Shown piece by piece: positions 1 to 5,318 of a stretch of 5,318 nucleotides of DNA. The notes under the pieces were generated by a model. That model was not told where the DNA came from, did not search any database, and was given only the letters and a program-made list of their open reading frames with translations. The stretch is taken from positions 1 through 5,318 of the forward strand of contig JAEZHS010000565.1 in assembly GCA_023436825.1 (NCBI GenBank), in the 5' to 3' direction. The position numbers and the translations under genes are program-made. The first letter of the stretch is position 1, and every line of letters begins with the position of its first letter. Source of the stretch: Pseudomonadota bacterium. GTDB lineage: Bacteria > Pseudomonadota > Alphaproteobacteria > Reyranellales > Reyranellaceae.

Positions 1-2041
1 CTACAGCACGGCGTTGCACGAGGACCATCTGGTCGATCCCGACGACACCTACATGCTGGACAACGTCGCCCGCTTCGTCGGCCAGCGGCTGGTCGCGGTG
101 GTCGGAGAGACCGAGGCGGCGGCCGAGGCCGGCGTCCGCGCCCTGGTCGTCGACTATGAGATCCTGCCGGCGGTCTTCGACCCGGTGGCAGCCATGGAGC
201 CCGACGCGCCCATCCTCCACGACAAGAGCGAGGTCGTCACCGACAACGGCAACATCTTCTGCACGCTGCAGGGCGAGATCGGCGACGTCGCCAAGGGCTT
301 CAGCGAAGCCGAGGTCATCCACGAGAACACCTACTCGACCTCGCGCGCGCAGCACGTGCATCTCGAAACCCACGGCTCGATCGCCTACCAGGGCAAGGAC
401 GGCCGCTGGCATGTGCGCACGAGCTCGCAGGGGCCGTTCGCGGCCCGCGCCAAGCTTGCCTACCTGATGGGCGTGCCTGCCGCGCAGATCCATGTCTTCA
501 CCGAGCGCGTCGGCGGCGGCTTCGGCGGCAAGCAGGAGATGGTGTCGGAGGATCTGCCGTTGTTCGCCACCATGAAGCTCGGTGGCCGTCCGGTGAAATG
601 GGAATGGACCCGCGAGGACGAGTTCATCGGCGCGACGACGCGGCACCAGATGACGACCAAGGTCAAGATCGGCGCCAGGAAGGACGGCACGCTGACGGCA
701 CTCGACGTCCAGGTGGTCTCCAACACCGGCGCTTACGGCAACCACGCCAGCGAGACCCTGGCGGCCGCCATGGCGAGCCCGTTCGCGGCCTATCGCTGCG
801 AGAACAAGAAGGGCATCGGCCGGGTCGTCTACACCAACATGATCCCGGGCGGCGGCTTCCGCGGCTACGGCGCCTCTCAGACCACCTTCGCCATGGAATG
901 CGCCATGGACGACCTGGCCAGGGTCCTGGGGCTCGCCCCGTTCGAGATCCGCCGCAAGAACGTCGTGCGGCCGGGCGACAATGTCGAATCGATCTGGAAG
1001 GAGCCGAGCGACGCGAGCTTCGGCAGTCACGGCATCGACCAGTGCCTGGACATCGTCGAGCGCGAGCTGAAGAAGGGCAACGGCGTCCACAAGCCGGACG
1101 GTGCCGACTGGCTCGAGGGCACGGGCGCCGCGCTCGCCATGCTTGAATGCGGCCCGCCGACCGAGCACCGCTCGGGCGCCGAGATGAAGCTCCTGCCCGA
1201 TGGCACCTATCATCTCGCCTGCGGCTCGTCGGAGATGGGCAACGGCATCACCACGGCGCACAAGCAGATGGCGGCCGCCGTCGTCGGCGTACGCGCATCG
1301 GACATCGACATCATCAACGCCGACACCGACCGCACGCCCTACGATACCGGCACCTTCGCCAGCACCGGCACGGTGGTGGCGGGCAAGGCGGTGCTGGCAA
1401 CGGCGGAGGCGATGAAGGCCGACATCATCGACTTCGCGTCACGCTTCACCAAGACGCCGATCGAGCAGTGCCGTCTCGACAAGGACGCGGTGATCTGCGG
1501 CAACAGGCGGATCCCGCTCACCGAGCTGCATGCCGAAGGCGCCAAGGTCCAGCACCGCTTCACGGTCAGCCGCAAGGCCTACCTGTCGCCGCGCTCGATC
1601 GCCTTCAACGTGCAGGGCGTGAGGCTGGCGGTGCACAAGGTGACCGGCGAGGTCCGCATCCTGCACAGCGTGCACGCCGCTGACATCGGCCGGCCGATCA
1701 ACCCCATGCAGTGCCGCGGCCAGCTCGACGGCGCGGTCGCCATGGGCTACGGCTGGGCGCTGATCGAGAACATGGTCCACGACGAAGGCCACATGGTGAA
1801 CCCGCAGCTGCGCAATTACCGCGTGCCCGCCTTCGCCGACACGCCGCATACCGACATCTTCTTCGCCGACACGGTCGATACCATCGGGCCGCTGGGCGCG
1901 AAGTCCCAGGGCGAGTGCGGCATCAACCCGGTGGCGCCGGCGGTGTCCAATGCGCTGGCCAACGCCACAGGCGTGCGCTTTGCCCACCTGCCCTTCACCG
2001 CCGACCGCCTGTTCGCCGGCGGACTGACCGGGGCCAAATGA
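1..2041 (+). CDS. Xanthine dehydrogenase/aldehyde oxidase-family molybdopterin-binding subunit (5' end missing)
   Basis: Large catalytic subunit of a molybdenum hydroxylase, which would hydroxylate an N-heterocycle or aldehyde using water and pass electrons to [2Fe-2S] and FAD partners. The frame is open from base 2, giving 679 residues; relatives are usually about 750-780, so roughly the first 80-100 residues lie upstream. The visible N-terminus (through ILHDKSEV near base 220) is the end of the a/b hammerhead domain. The Moco-binding region follows: GGGFGGK (512-532), GGGFRGYG (about 848-871), GSSEMGNG (about 1223-1246), and a C-terminal QGECG whose Glu codon (1913-1915) matches the family's catalytic glutamate. 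The frame runs uninterrupted to TGA at 2039-2041, which overlaps the next gene's ATG. The family call is strong. The substrate (purine, nicotinate-like, aldehyde) cannot be decided here, and the FeS and FAD subunits, if separate, are outside the window. Confidence 0.95.
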   Translation, partial: YSTALHEDHLVDPDDTYMLDNVARFVGQRLVAVVGETEAAAEAGVRALVVDYEILPAVFDPVAAMEPDAPILHDKSEVVTDNGNIFCTLQGEIGDVAKGFSEAEVIHENTYSTSRAQHVHLETHGSIAYQGKDGRWHVRTSSQGPFAARAKLAYLMGVPAAQIHVFTERVGGGFGGKQEMVSEDLPLFATMKLGGRPVKWEWTREDEFIGATTRHQMTTKVKIGARKDGTLTALDVQVVSNTGAYGNHASETLAAAMASPFAAYRCENKKGIGRVVYTNMIPGGGFRGYGASQTTFAMECAMDDLARVLGLAPFEIRRKNVVRPGDNVESIWKEPSDASFGSHGIDQCLDIVERELKKGNGVHKPDGADWLEGTGAALAMLECGPPTEHRSGAEMKLLPDGTYHLACGSSEMGNGITTAHKQMAAAVVGVRASDIDIINADTDRTPYDTGTFASTGTVVAGKAVLATAEAMKADIIDFASRFTKTPIEQCRLDKDAVICGNRRIPLTELHAEGAKVQHRFTVSRKAYLSPRSIAFNVQGVRLAVHKVTGEVRILHSVHAADIGRPINPMQCRGQLDGAVAMGYGWALIENMVHDEGHMVNPQLRNYRVPAFADTPHTDIFFADTVDTIGPLGAKSQGECGINPVAPAVSNALANATGVRFAHLPFTADRLFAGGLTGAK

Positions 2042-2970
2042 CCGTCAGCATCGTCACCCAGACCAGCGTGCGGCCGGAGCGATCCGAGGACTTCGCCCGC
2101 TGGCAGGGTGAGACGAGCAACATGGTCTCGAGCTTCCAGGGCTTCGTCGAGCAGCGGCTGATGCCGCCCAACCCGCCGTTGCAGGTCGACTGGGTCATCC
2201 TGCAGCGCTTCCACACCATGGAGGACGCGCAGCGCTGGCTGGCCTCGCCCGAGCGGCAGGTGCGCATCGAGGGCGCGGCGCCGTTCCTGATCGGCCGTGA
2301 TGACGTGCACATCGTTCGCGACGGCGAAGGCGGCCGCAAGCCCGCGCCGGTCTCGGCCGTGATCAGCACCCGCGTGAGACCCGGCAAGGACGTCGAGTAC
2401 CGCGCCTGGGAGCGCAAGATCGCCGCCGCGCAGTCCAAGGCGCCCGGTCTCCAGGGCTATCGCTTCGAACCGCCGGTGCCCGGCATCCAGGACGACTACG
2501 TCGCCATCCTGCGCTTCGACACCCAGGCCAACCTGCAGGCCTGGCTCGATTCGCCGGTGCGCAAGAAGCTCGTCGAGGAGGCCGAGCCTCTGACCGAGGA
2601 GTTCCATGCCCGCGTGGGGACCGGCTTCGAGCAGTGGTTCCGCGACGAATCGGGTGCGCCGGCGCCCTGGGCCGTCTGGAAGATGGACTTCATCGTCCTG
2701 CTGCTGCTCTACCCCATCGTCTTCCTATGGGGCGTCTGGGTCGGCACGCCGCTTCTGCAGAACCAGATGAACCTGCCCTGGGCCGTCAATCTGTTCATCG
2801 GCAACATCTTCAGCGTCGCCTTGACGGGCTTCGGGGTGCCCTGGGTGGCCAACCACATGGGCTGGTGGATGAGCCCCAAGGGCAACGTGCTGCGGATCAA
2901 CCTGATGGGCGCGGGCCTGATCTGCGCCGTCTATGCGATTTCCATCTGGGTCTTCTGGAAGCTCTTCTGA
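2038..2970 (+). CDS. Tandem ABM-domain (antibiotic biosynthesis monooxygenase-like) protein with C-terminal membrane anchor
   Basis: A 310-residue protein starting at the ATG embedded in ATGA, so its first codon overlaps the stop of the molybdenum hydroxylase gene. There is no strong Shine-Dalgarno, which fits translational coupling. Residues about 3-95 and 105-195 look like two copies of a dimeric alpha+beta barrel (ABM) module: each has a TSVRP/STRVRP beta strand, a GF/GLQGY segment, an RF strand and a W-L-x-SP helix. Hydrophobic segments follow at about 215-236, 249-270 and 288-308, so the soluble part is tethered to the inner membrane. The tail beginning WKMDFIVLLLLYP resembles the C-terminal membrane region of COG3224-type ABM proteins. 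ABM domains include monooxygenases, heme-degrading enzymes and proteins of unknown role, so the activity is not established. A link to the hydroxylase is inferred only from the overlap. Confidence 0.85.
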   Translation: MTVSIVTQTSVRPERSEDFARWQGETSNMVSSFQGFVEQRLMPPNPPLQVDWVILQRFHTMEDAQRWLASPERQVRIEGAAPFLIGRDDVHIVRDGEGGRKPAPVSAVISTRVRPGKDVEYRAWERKIAAAQSKAPGLQGYRFEPPVPGIQDDYVAILRFDTQANLQAWLDSPVRKKLVEEAEPLTEEFHARVGTGFEQWFRDESGAPAPWAVWKMDFIVLLLLYPIVFLWGVWVGTPLLQNQMNLPWAVNLFIGNIFSVALTGFGVPWVANHMGWWMSPKGNVLRINLMGAGLICAVYAISIWVFWKLF

Positions 2971-2980
2971 CCTCGCGAAG

Positions 2981-2998
2981 TTTCCGCCCTTTCCGCCG
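2981..2998. repeat. Tandem 9-bp duplication, TTTCCGCC(C/G) x2
   Basis: TTTCCGCCC at 2981-2989 is followed directly by TTTCCGCCG at 2990-2998, differing in one base. It begins 11 bp after the stop of the ABM gene. Its function is unknown; it may be a slippage product. Confidence 0.6.
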
Positions 2999-3064
2999 GT
3001 ACTTTCGTAGTGGAGTGCACGGACTGTGCCCCCAAACGGTGGTGTCTCATTTCGAGTTCGGACA

Positions 3065-3082
3065 GTTTCGCAAGTTTCGCAA
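3065..3082. repeat. Perfect tandem 9-bp duplication, GTTTCGCAA x2
   Basis: GTTTCGCAA occurs at 3065-3073 and again, without a gap, at 3074-3082. It has the same period as the TTTCCGCC pair about 80 bp upstream. Direct repeats at 9 bp could be slippage or paired half-sites for a DNA-binding protein on nearly the same helix face. No known operator is recognised. Confidence 0.65.
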
Positions 3083-3114
3083 CCGGAATCGCCCTCGTCG
3101 GAGAGCTGGAGCGC

Positions 3115-3148
3115 CGGCCCGTCCGGAGGCAGGCGACCGGACGGGCCG
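3115..3148. repeat. Perfect 12-bp inverted repeat with 10-nt loop
   Basis: CGGCCCGTCCGG at 3115-3126 is the exact reverse complement of CCGGACGGGCCG at 3137-3148, with the 10-nt loop AGGCAGGCGA. RNA from either strand would form a very stable GC-rich hairpin. No T-run follows on either side, so it is not a standard intrinsic terminator. It could be an RNA 3' end processed by other means, a transcript-stabilising hairpin between convergent genes, or a copy of a dispersed palindromic element. Confidence 0.75.
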
Positions 3149-3229
3149 CGTGCGGTGTCTGCCGCCGCTGTCTGGGTCTCGGATCAACGATGCAAAGAGC
3201 GGGAACGCGGGCAAGCCGCGCAACGGAAT

Positions 3230-3269
3230 CTTTGTATAACCAAAGTGTAGACAAGTCAATAACTTTGGT
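3230..3269. promoter_or_regulatory. Candidate operator: dyad of CTTTG/CAAAG half-sites
   Basis: ACCAAAGT (3239-3246) and ACTTTGGT (3262-3269) form a perfect 8-bp inverted repeat with a 15-nt spacer. A third half-site, CTTTG at 3230-3234, makes CTTTG-N6-CAAAG with the left arm. On the minus strand the interval also contains TTGTCTACA-like and TTATACAA-like words, reminiscent of GntR/FadR-type sites (TTGTnTACAA class). The dyad overlaps the possible minus-strand promoter described separately. That a repressor binds here is an inference; no regulator gene is in the window. Confidence 0.45.
3231..3259 (-). promoter_or_regulatory. Possible sigma70-type promoter reading leftward
   Basis: On the minus strand, TTGACT (3259-3254) matches the -35 consensus at 5 of 6 bases. 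It is followed after a 17-bp spacer by TACAAA (3236-3231), which matches TATAAT at 4 of 6. An alternative -10, TATACA, would have a short 15-bp spacer. Transcription would begin near 3224 and run toward the 3' end of the ABM gene, where no minus-strand gene is recognised. It would yield either a small RNA crossing the 3115-3148 hairpin or an antisense transcript. Confidence 0.35.
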
Positions 3270-3411
3270 GAATGGCGGCCGATTTCGTTTTCGCGAATTC
3301 TTTCGCACCATAGAGGGCCAAGTGTGGCGGGTCGAACCGGCGAGCACGCCATTCGTTGTGTCGCCGGCCTCGCGTGCCAGCAATGCTTTCACTTCGACAC
3401 TTCATCGCGAG

Positions 3412-3867
3412 CTACTCGTTGACCAACGTGTTCTTCACGCGCACCGACACGCACAGATACCAGTACCACAGGGACATGGCGATCAGGCTGCCGATCAATC
3501 GCAACATCTCGATGTCGGGAAAGATCACCCCGAGCGTGACACCTGGCAGCACGAGCAACGGCAAGACCGAGAACGGGCCTGCCAGCGTCAGGATGCACAA
3601 GAGCGCATAGACCATCTTGAACGCCCTCTTCCTTCGGAACAGGGCGACGATGGCCCAAAGTTGCACGGCGATTCCCGCAGCGCCGATCAGCCCGATGATG
3701 ACGAGTGGACCATGTGTCGCCTCGTTCCGGAAGGCCGCCCAATAGACCGGCAGCACCTCCGCCCATTCGGCAAGGCTTCTCGCGAAGCCGGCGCAGAGCA
3801 GGAACGCGAAGAGGGCAAGCCATCCGCCGATGCCTTTGGGTGACGTGATCGCCGACGACGTGTTCAT
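3412..3867 (-). CDS. DUF2569-family four-helix membrane protein
   Basis: A 151-residue inner-membrane protein of unknown function. After a short polar N-terminus comes the GIGGWL motif typical of the start of DUF2569 proteins. Hydrophobic segments are at about 14-30, 55-77, 85-106 and 122-140, with a basic RRKR turn between the second and third. The C-terminus ends in the family-like RVKNTLV. The ATG at 3867-3865 is supported by a strong Shine-Dalgarno, AGGAGG, at 3880-3875 (minus strand) with 7 bases between. The gene is divergent from the 2-oxoglutarate oxygenase gene and convergent with the ABM gene, so it is probably transcribed alone. The family call rests on the N- and C-terminal motifs and topology; no activity can be assigned. 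Confidence 0.85.
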   Translation of the reverse strand: MNTSSAITSPKGIGGWLALFAFLLCAGFARSLAEWAEVLPVYWAAFRNEATHGPLVIIGLIGAAGIAVQLWAIVALFRRKRAFKMVYALLCILTLAGPFSVLPLLVLPGVTLGVIFPDIEMLRLIGSLIAMSLWYWYLCVSVRVKNTLVNE

Positions 3868-3872
3868 TTTCT

Positions 3873-3894
3873 GCCCTCCTTTGACAGGGAGGAC
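3873..3894 (-). promoter_or_regulatory. Hairpin sequestering the DUF2569 Shine-Dalgarno
   Basis: In the minus-strand transcript, GTCCTCC (3894-3888) can pair with GGAGGGC (3879-3873) across the 8-nt loop CTGTCAAA, giving a 7-bp stem with one G-U pair. The stem holds most of the AGGAGG ribosome-binding site and ends 5 nt before the ATG, so folding would hide the site. This could limit translation or act as a switch. It applies only if the mRNA starts upstream of 3894, and no convincing promoter could be placed there. Confidence 0.45.
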
Positions 3895-3916
3895 GAGGGC
3901 GACCTCCGGGTCGTTA

Positions 3917-3968
3917 CAGGCGCCCGGAACCGGAAATTTCGTACGCTGATCGCCTGGCAGGCGTTTTT
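3917..3968 (+). terminator. Weak terminator-like hairpin with an alternative upstream pairing partner
   Basis: CGCCT (3951-3955), loop GGC, AGGCG (3959-3963) and then TTTTT (3964-3968) form a small intrinsic-terminator shape on the + strand. CGCCTG (3951-3956) can instead pair with an identical CAGGCG at 3917-3922. The two pairings exclude each other, as in a terminator/antiterminator pair. It sits just upstream of the oxygenase gene's possible promoter, where it may simply block read-through. The stem is short, so this is tentative. Confidence 0.35.
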
Positions 3969-3970
3969 GG

Positions 3971-4001
3971 TTGTAGCCCCGGGAGCGGGCTCGGCTATGA
4001 T
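3971..4001 (+). promoter_or_regulatory. Possible promoter for a leaderless oxygenase mRNA
   Basis: TATGAT at 3996-4001 matches the -10 consensus at 5 of 6 bases. TTGTAG at 3971-3976 is a possible -35, although the 19-bp spacer is long. Initiation about 7 nt after the -10 would fall on the A of the ATG at 4008. No Shine-Dalgarno lies at a usable distance before that ATG, consistent with a leaderless transcript. Confidence 0.4.
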
Positions 4002-4007
4002 TCGGTC

Positions 4008-4841
4008 ATGCCCAAGGTTCTTTCCGACACCGAGGTGGCCCGATATCGCCGGGACGGCTTCCACTTCCCGGTGCGCGTGCTGTCGACGGACGAGGCGCGC
4101 TCCTATCGCGACCGGCTGGAAGCGAACGAGCGGACGCTCGGCGGGCCGCTCTCCGGCAACATGCGCCAGAAACCCCACCTGCTCTTCACCTGGGCCAACG
4201 AACTCGCACGGCACCCGAAGATCCTCGACGCCGTCGAGGATGTGATCGGGCCCGATATCCTGTGCTGGGGCACCACCTTCTTCACGAAGGAAGCCCGCTC
4301 GTCCTCCTACGTGTCGTGGCACCAGGATGCCACCTACTGGGGACTCAGCACCGCCGACGTGATCACCGCCTGGGTCGCCTTTGCCGACGCGCCGGTCGAA
4401 AGCGGCGCCATGAAGTTCTGGCCCGGCAGCCATCTCAAGAGCCAGCTCGAGCATCGCGACACCTTCGCGACGGACAACCTCCTGACCCGCGGCCAGGAGA
4501 TCGCCGTCGACGTGCCGGACGGCGCCGGTGTCGACGTCGCCCTGAAGGCGGGCGAGATGTCGCTGCACCACGTGCTGCTGGTCCACGGCTCGGGCCCCAA
4601 CACGACCGACGACCGGCGGATCGGCTACGCCATCCGCTACATCCCGCCCCATGTCCGCCAGCTCAAGTCGCGTGACTCGGCGATGCTGGTGCGCGGTCAC
4701 GACCGCCATGGAAATTTCGCGCCCGAGCCCGCGCCGCGCGCCGATCTCGACGCCGATGCGCTTGCGGCTCACCGGGCCGCGGTCGAAAGCTCCGCCAAGG
4801 TGCTCTATGCCGGCACCGACCGCAGGACGTACCGTGCCTAG
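4008..4841 (+). CDS. Phytanoyl-CoA dioxygenase (PhyH)-family Fe(II)/2-oxoglutarate oxygenase
   Basis: A 277-residue cytoplasmic non-heme iron oxygenase that would couple 2-oxoglutarate decarboxylation to hydroxylation of an unknown small molecule. The N-terminus LSDTEVARYRRDGF is the usual PhyH opening. The iron triad is visible: H105 and D107 in WHQDATYWGL, and H193 in LVHGSGPN. R204, 11 residues after H193, is placed to bind the 2-oxoglutarate carboxylate. Because the Asp is kept, this should be a hydroxylase and not a halogenase of the SyrB2 type, in which that position is Ala or Gly. The length is normal and the frame intact. The ATG at 4008 is chosen because it gives the family N-terminus, although no Shine-Dalgarno precedes it. 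The 3' end overlaps the next gene by 8 bp. The substrate is not predictable from sequence alone. Confidence 0.93.
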   Translation: MPKVLSDTEVARYRRDGFHFPVRVLSTDEARSYRDRLEANERTLGGPLSGNMRQKPHLLFTWANELARHPKILDAVEDVIGPDILCWGTTFFTKEARSSSYVSWHQDATYWGLSTADVITAWVAFADAPVESGAMKFWPGSHLKSQLEHRDTFATDNLLTRGQEIAVDVPDGAGVDVALKAGEMSLHHVLLVHGSGPNTTDDRRIGYAIRYIPPHVRQLKSRDSAMLVRGHDRHGNFAPEPAPRADLDADALAAHRAAVESSAKVLYAGTDRRTYRA

Positions 4842-5301
4842 CCGGCGCTGGGCCCTCGCCGCCCTTTGCGCGCTGCCGACGGCGGCCGCGGCGCAGACTG
4901 CGGCGACGCGGGATTCCAAGCTGACGCCCGAGGCCTTCTTGCGCGGTATCTACACGCCCTACCCCAACCAGGACTTCAAGGGGCAGCCGTTCTGGCAGGT
5001 CGACCGCTTCTTTGCGCCCGACCTCGCGCGCGCCATCGAGGCCGACATGCGCGAGGCCAAGCGGCGCGGCGAGGTGCCCAAGCTCGACGGCGATCCCTTC
5101 GTCGATGCGCAGGACTGGGACATCGCCAAGCTCGCCATCTCGGTCAAGGCCGACGGCCCCAAGGCCACCGGGCTGGTGAGCTTCGAGAACCAGGGCAAGC
5201 CCACCGAGATCACGCTCGACCTCGTGCGCACCGGGATGGGCTGGCGCATCTCCGACATCAAGTCGCCCAGCGGGACGCTGAGCGAGCTTTACAGGAAGTA
5301 A
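4834..5301 (+). CDS. Secreted DUF3828-like protein with signal peptide
   Basis: A 155-residue protein starting at a GTG that overlaps the oxygenase stop (GTGCCTAG). AGGA at 4824-4827 serves as a ribosome site 6 nt upstream. This start gives a clean signal peptide: basic SRR, a hydrophobic stretch WALAALCALPTAAAA, and a likely signal peptidase I site after AAA before Q21, so the mature protein is periplasmic or exported. The open frame extends further upstream, but only as the GC-rich shadow of the oxygenase gene. The mature part has an FLRGIYTPY segment (35-43), FFAPDLARAI (59-68), a GDPFVDAQDWDI segment (86-97) and a GWRISDI strand near 136-142, a pattern seen in DUF3828 proteins. Its role is unknown. 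Overlap with the oxygenase gene implies co-translation. Confidence 0.85.
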   Translation: MPSRRWALAALCALPTAAAAQTAATRDSKLTPEAFLRGIYTPYPNQDFKGQPFWQVDRFFAPDLARAIEADMREAKRRGEVPKLDGDPFVDAQDWDIAKLAISVKADGPKATGLVSFENQGKPTEITLDLVRTGMGWRISDIKSPSGTLSELYRK

Positions 5302-5304
5302 GTC

Positions 5305-5318
5305 ATGCTCTTCCGGAC
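5305..5318 (+). CDS. Probable start of a further gene (cut by the window end)
   Basis: ATG at 5305 follows the stop of the DUF3828-like gene by 3 nt and has AGGAAG at 5293-5298, 6 nt upstream, a good ribosome site. Only MLFRT is readable, so no family can be given. The spacing suggests it belongs to the same operon as the oxygenase. Confidence 0.5.

Larger units (their letters stand above)
2971..3411. other. 441-bp noncoding stretch between convergent genes
   Basis: No convincing gene is visible. Frames open on either strand lack a good ribosome site, conserved motifs or credible composition. The stretch contains two tandem 9-bp duplications, a perfect 12-bp hairpin, an AT-rich island at about 3222-3330 with a dyad and a possible minus-strand promoter, and a 7-bp inverted repeat (3337-3343 with 3361-3367). 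That last repeat lies just past the 3' end of the DUF2569 gene but lacks a T-run. No clear intrinsic terminator is seen for either flanking gene. The AT-rich part stands out against GC-rich surroundings, which is more like a control region than plain spacer. Confidence 0.6.

Noticed and set aside
1439..2607. Minus-strand open frames opposite the hydroxylase and ABM genes
   Set aside because: They overlap each other and two well-supported plus-strand genes, and show no family motifs.
3026..3250. 74-residue GTG-started frame on the plus strand
   Set aside because: It has only a weak, distant GGAG upstream, Arg/Ser-rich composition and no recognisable motif; it may be chance.
3325..3345. GGTTCGACC-like word on the minus strand resembling a tRNA T-arm
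   Set aside because: The flanking bases do not form the T stem and no acceptor, D or anticodon arms fit.
3337..3367. 7-bp inverted repeat as a terminator for the DUF2569 gene
   Set aside because: The loop is 17 nt and no T-run follows on the minus strand, so it is noted only within the intergenic entry.
2931..3392. 153-residue minus-strand frame in the intergenic stretch
   Set aside because: It crosses the promoter-like island and the hairpin, runs into the 3' end of the ABM gene, and has no ribosome site or recognisable motif.
3010..3843. 277-residue plus-strand frame running from the intergenic stretch into the DUF2569 gene
   Set aside because: Most of it is antisense to the DUF2569 protein, and its Gln/His/Asp-rich composition looks like a mirror frame; no motif was recognised.
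3864..4919. Long open frame on the minus strand, opposite the oxygenase gene
   Set aside because: It is antisense to a gene with clear catalytic motifs, has low-complexity Arg/Gly/Ala-rich composition and no recognisable domain; such mirrors are common in high-GC DNA.
1..5318. CRISPR array, insertion sequence or phage-like system
   Set aside because: No spaced repeats, transposase, integrase or terminal inverted repeats with flanking duplications were found.

Overview
This window is high-GC DNA with tightly packed genes, short ATGA-type overlaps and GC-rich third codon positions. That, with the gene content, suggests an alphaproteobacterium (Rhodospirillales, Reyranella or Rhizobiales-like). 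The assignment is an inference from style and gene families, not from a marker gene. I see no CRISPR array, rRNA, tRNA, transposase or phage gene.

Left block (1-2970, + strand): the 3' part of a large molybdenum hydroxylase subunit of the xanthine dehydrogenase/aldehyde oxidase family is joined by an ATGA overlap to a gene encoding two tandem ABM-like domains and a C-terminal membrane anchor. The overlap implies translational coupling. It suggests that the oxidoreductase and the membrane-tethered dimeric alpha+beta barrel protein are made together; their shared substrate is unknown.

Middle (2971-3411): a gene-poor 441 bp stretch lies between the 3' ends of convergent genes. It is not blank. 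It holds two 9-bp tandem duplications, a perfect 12-bp hairpin, and an AT-rich island with a dyad of CTTTG/CAAAG half-sites overlapping a plausible minus-strand sigma70-type promoter. No convincing protein is encoded there, so a small RNA or a relic of something lost are the main options.

Right block: a DUF2569 four-helix membrane protein (3412-3867, - strand) diverges across 140 bp from a phytanoyl-CoA dioxygenase-family Fe(II)/2-oxoglutarate oxygenase (4008-4841, + strand). The oxygenase gene overlaps by 8 bp a GTG-started, secreted DUF3828-type protein (4834-5301), and a further gene appears to begin at 5305. The 140 bp divergent region is dense in signals: the DUF2569 Shine-Dalgarno lies in a 7-bp stem, there is a small terminator-like hairpin with an alternative pairing partner, and a -10-like TATGAT sits so close to the oxygenase ATG that a leaderless mRNA is plausible.

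Overall this is mostly ordinary metabolic and accessory gene content. The most unusual signals are regulatory and noncoding, not a new protein system.
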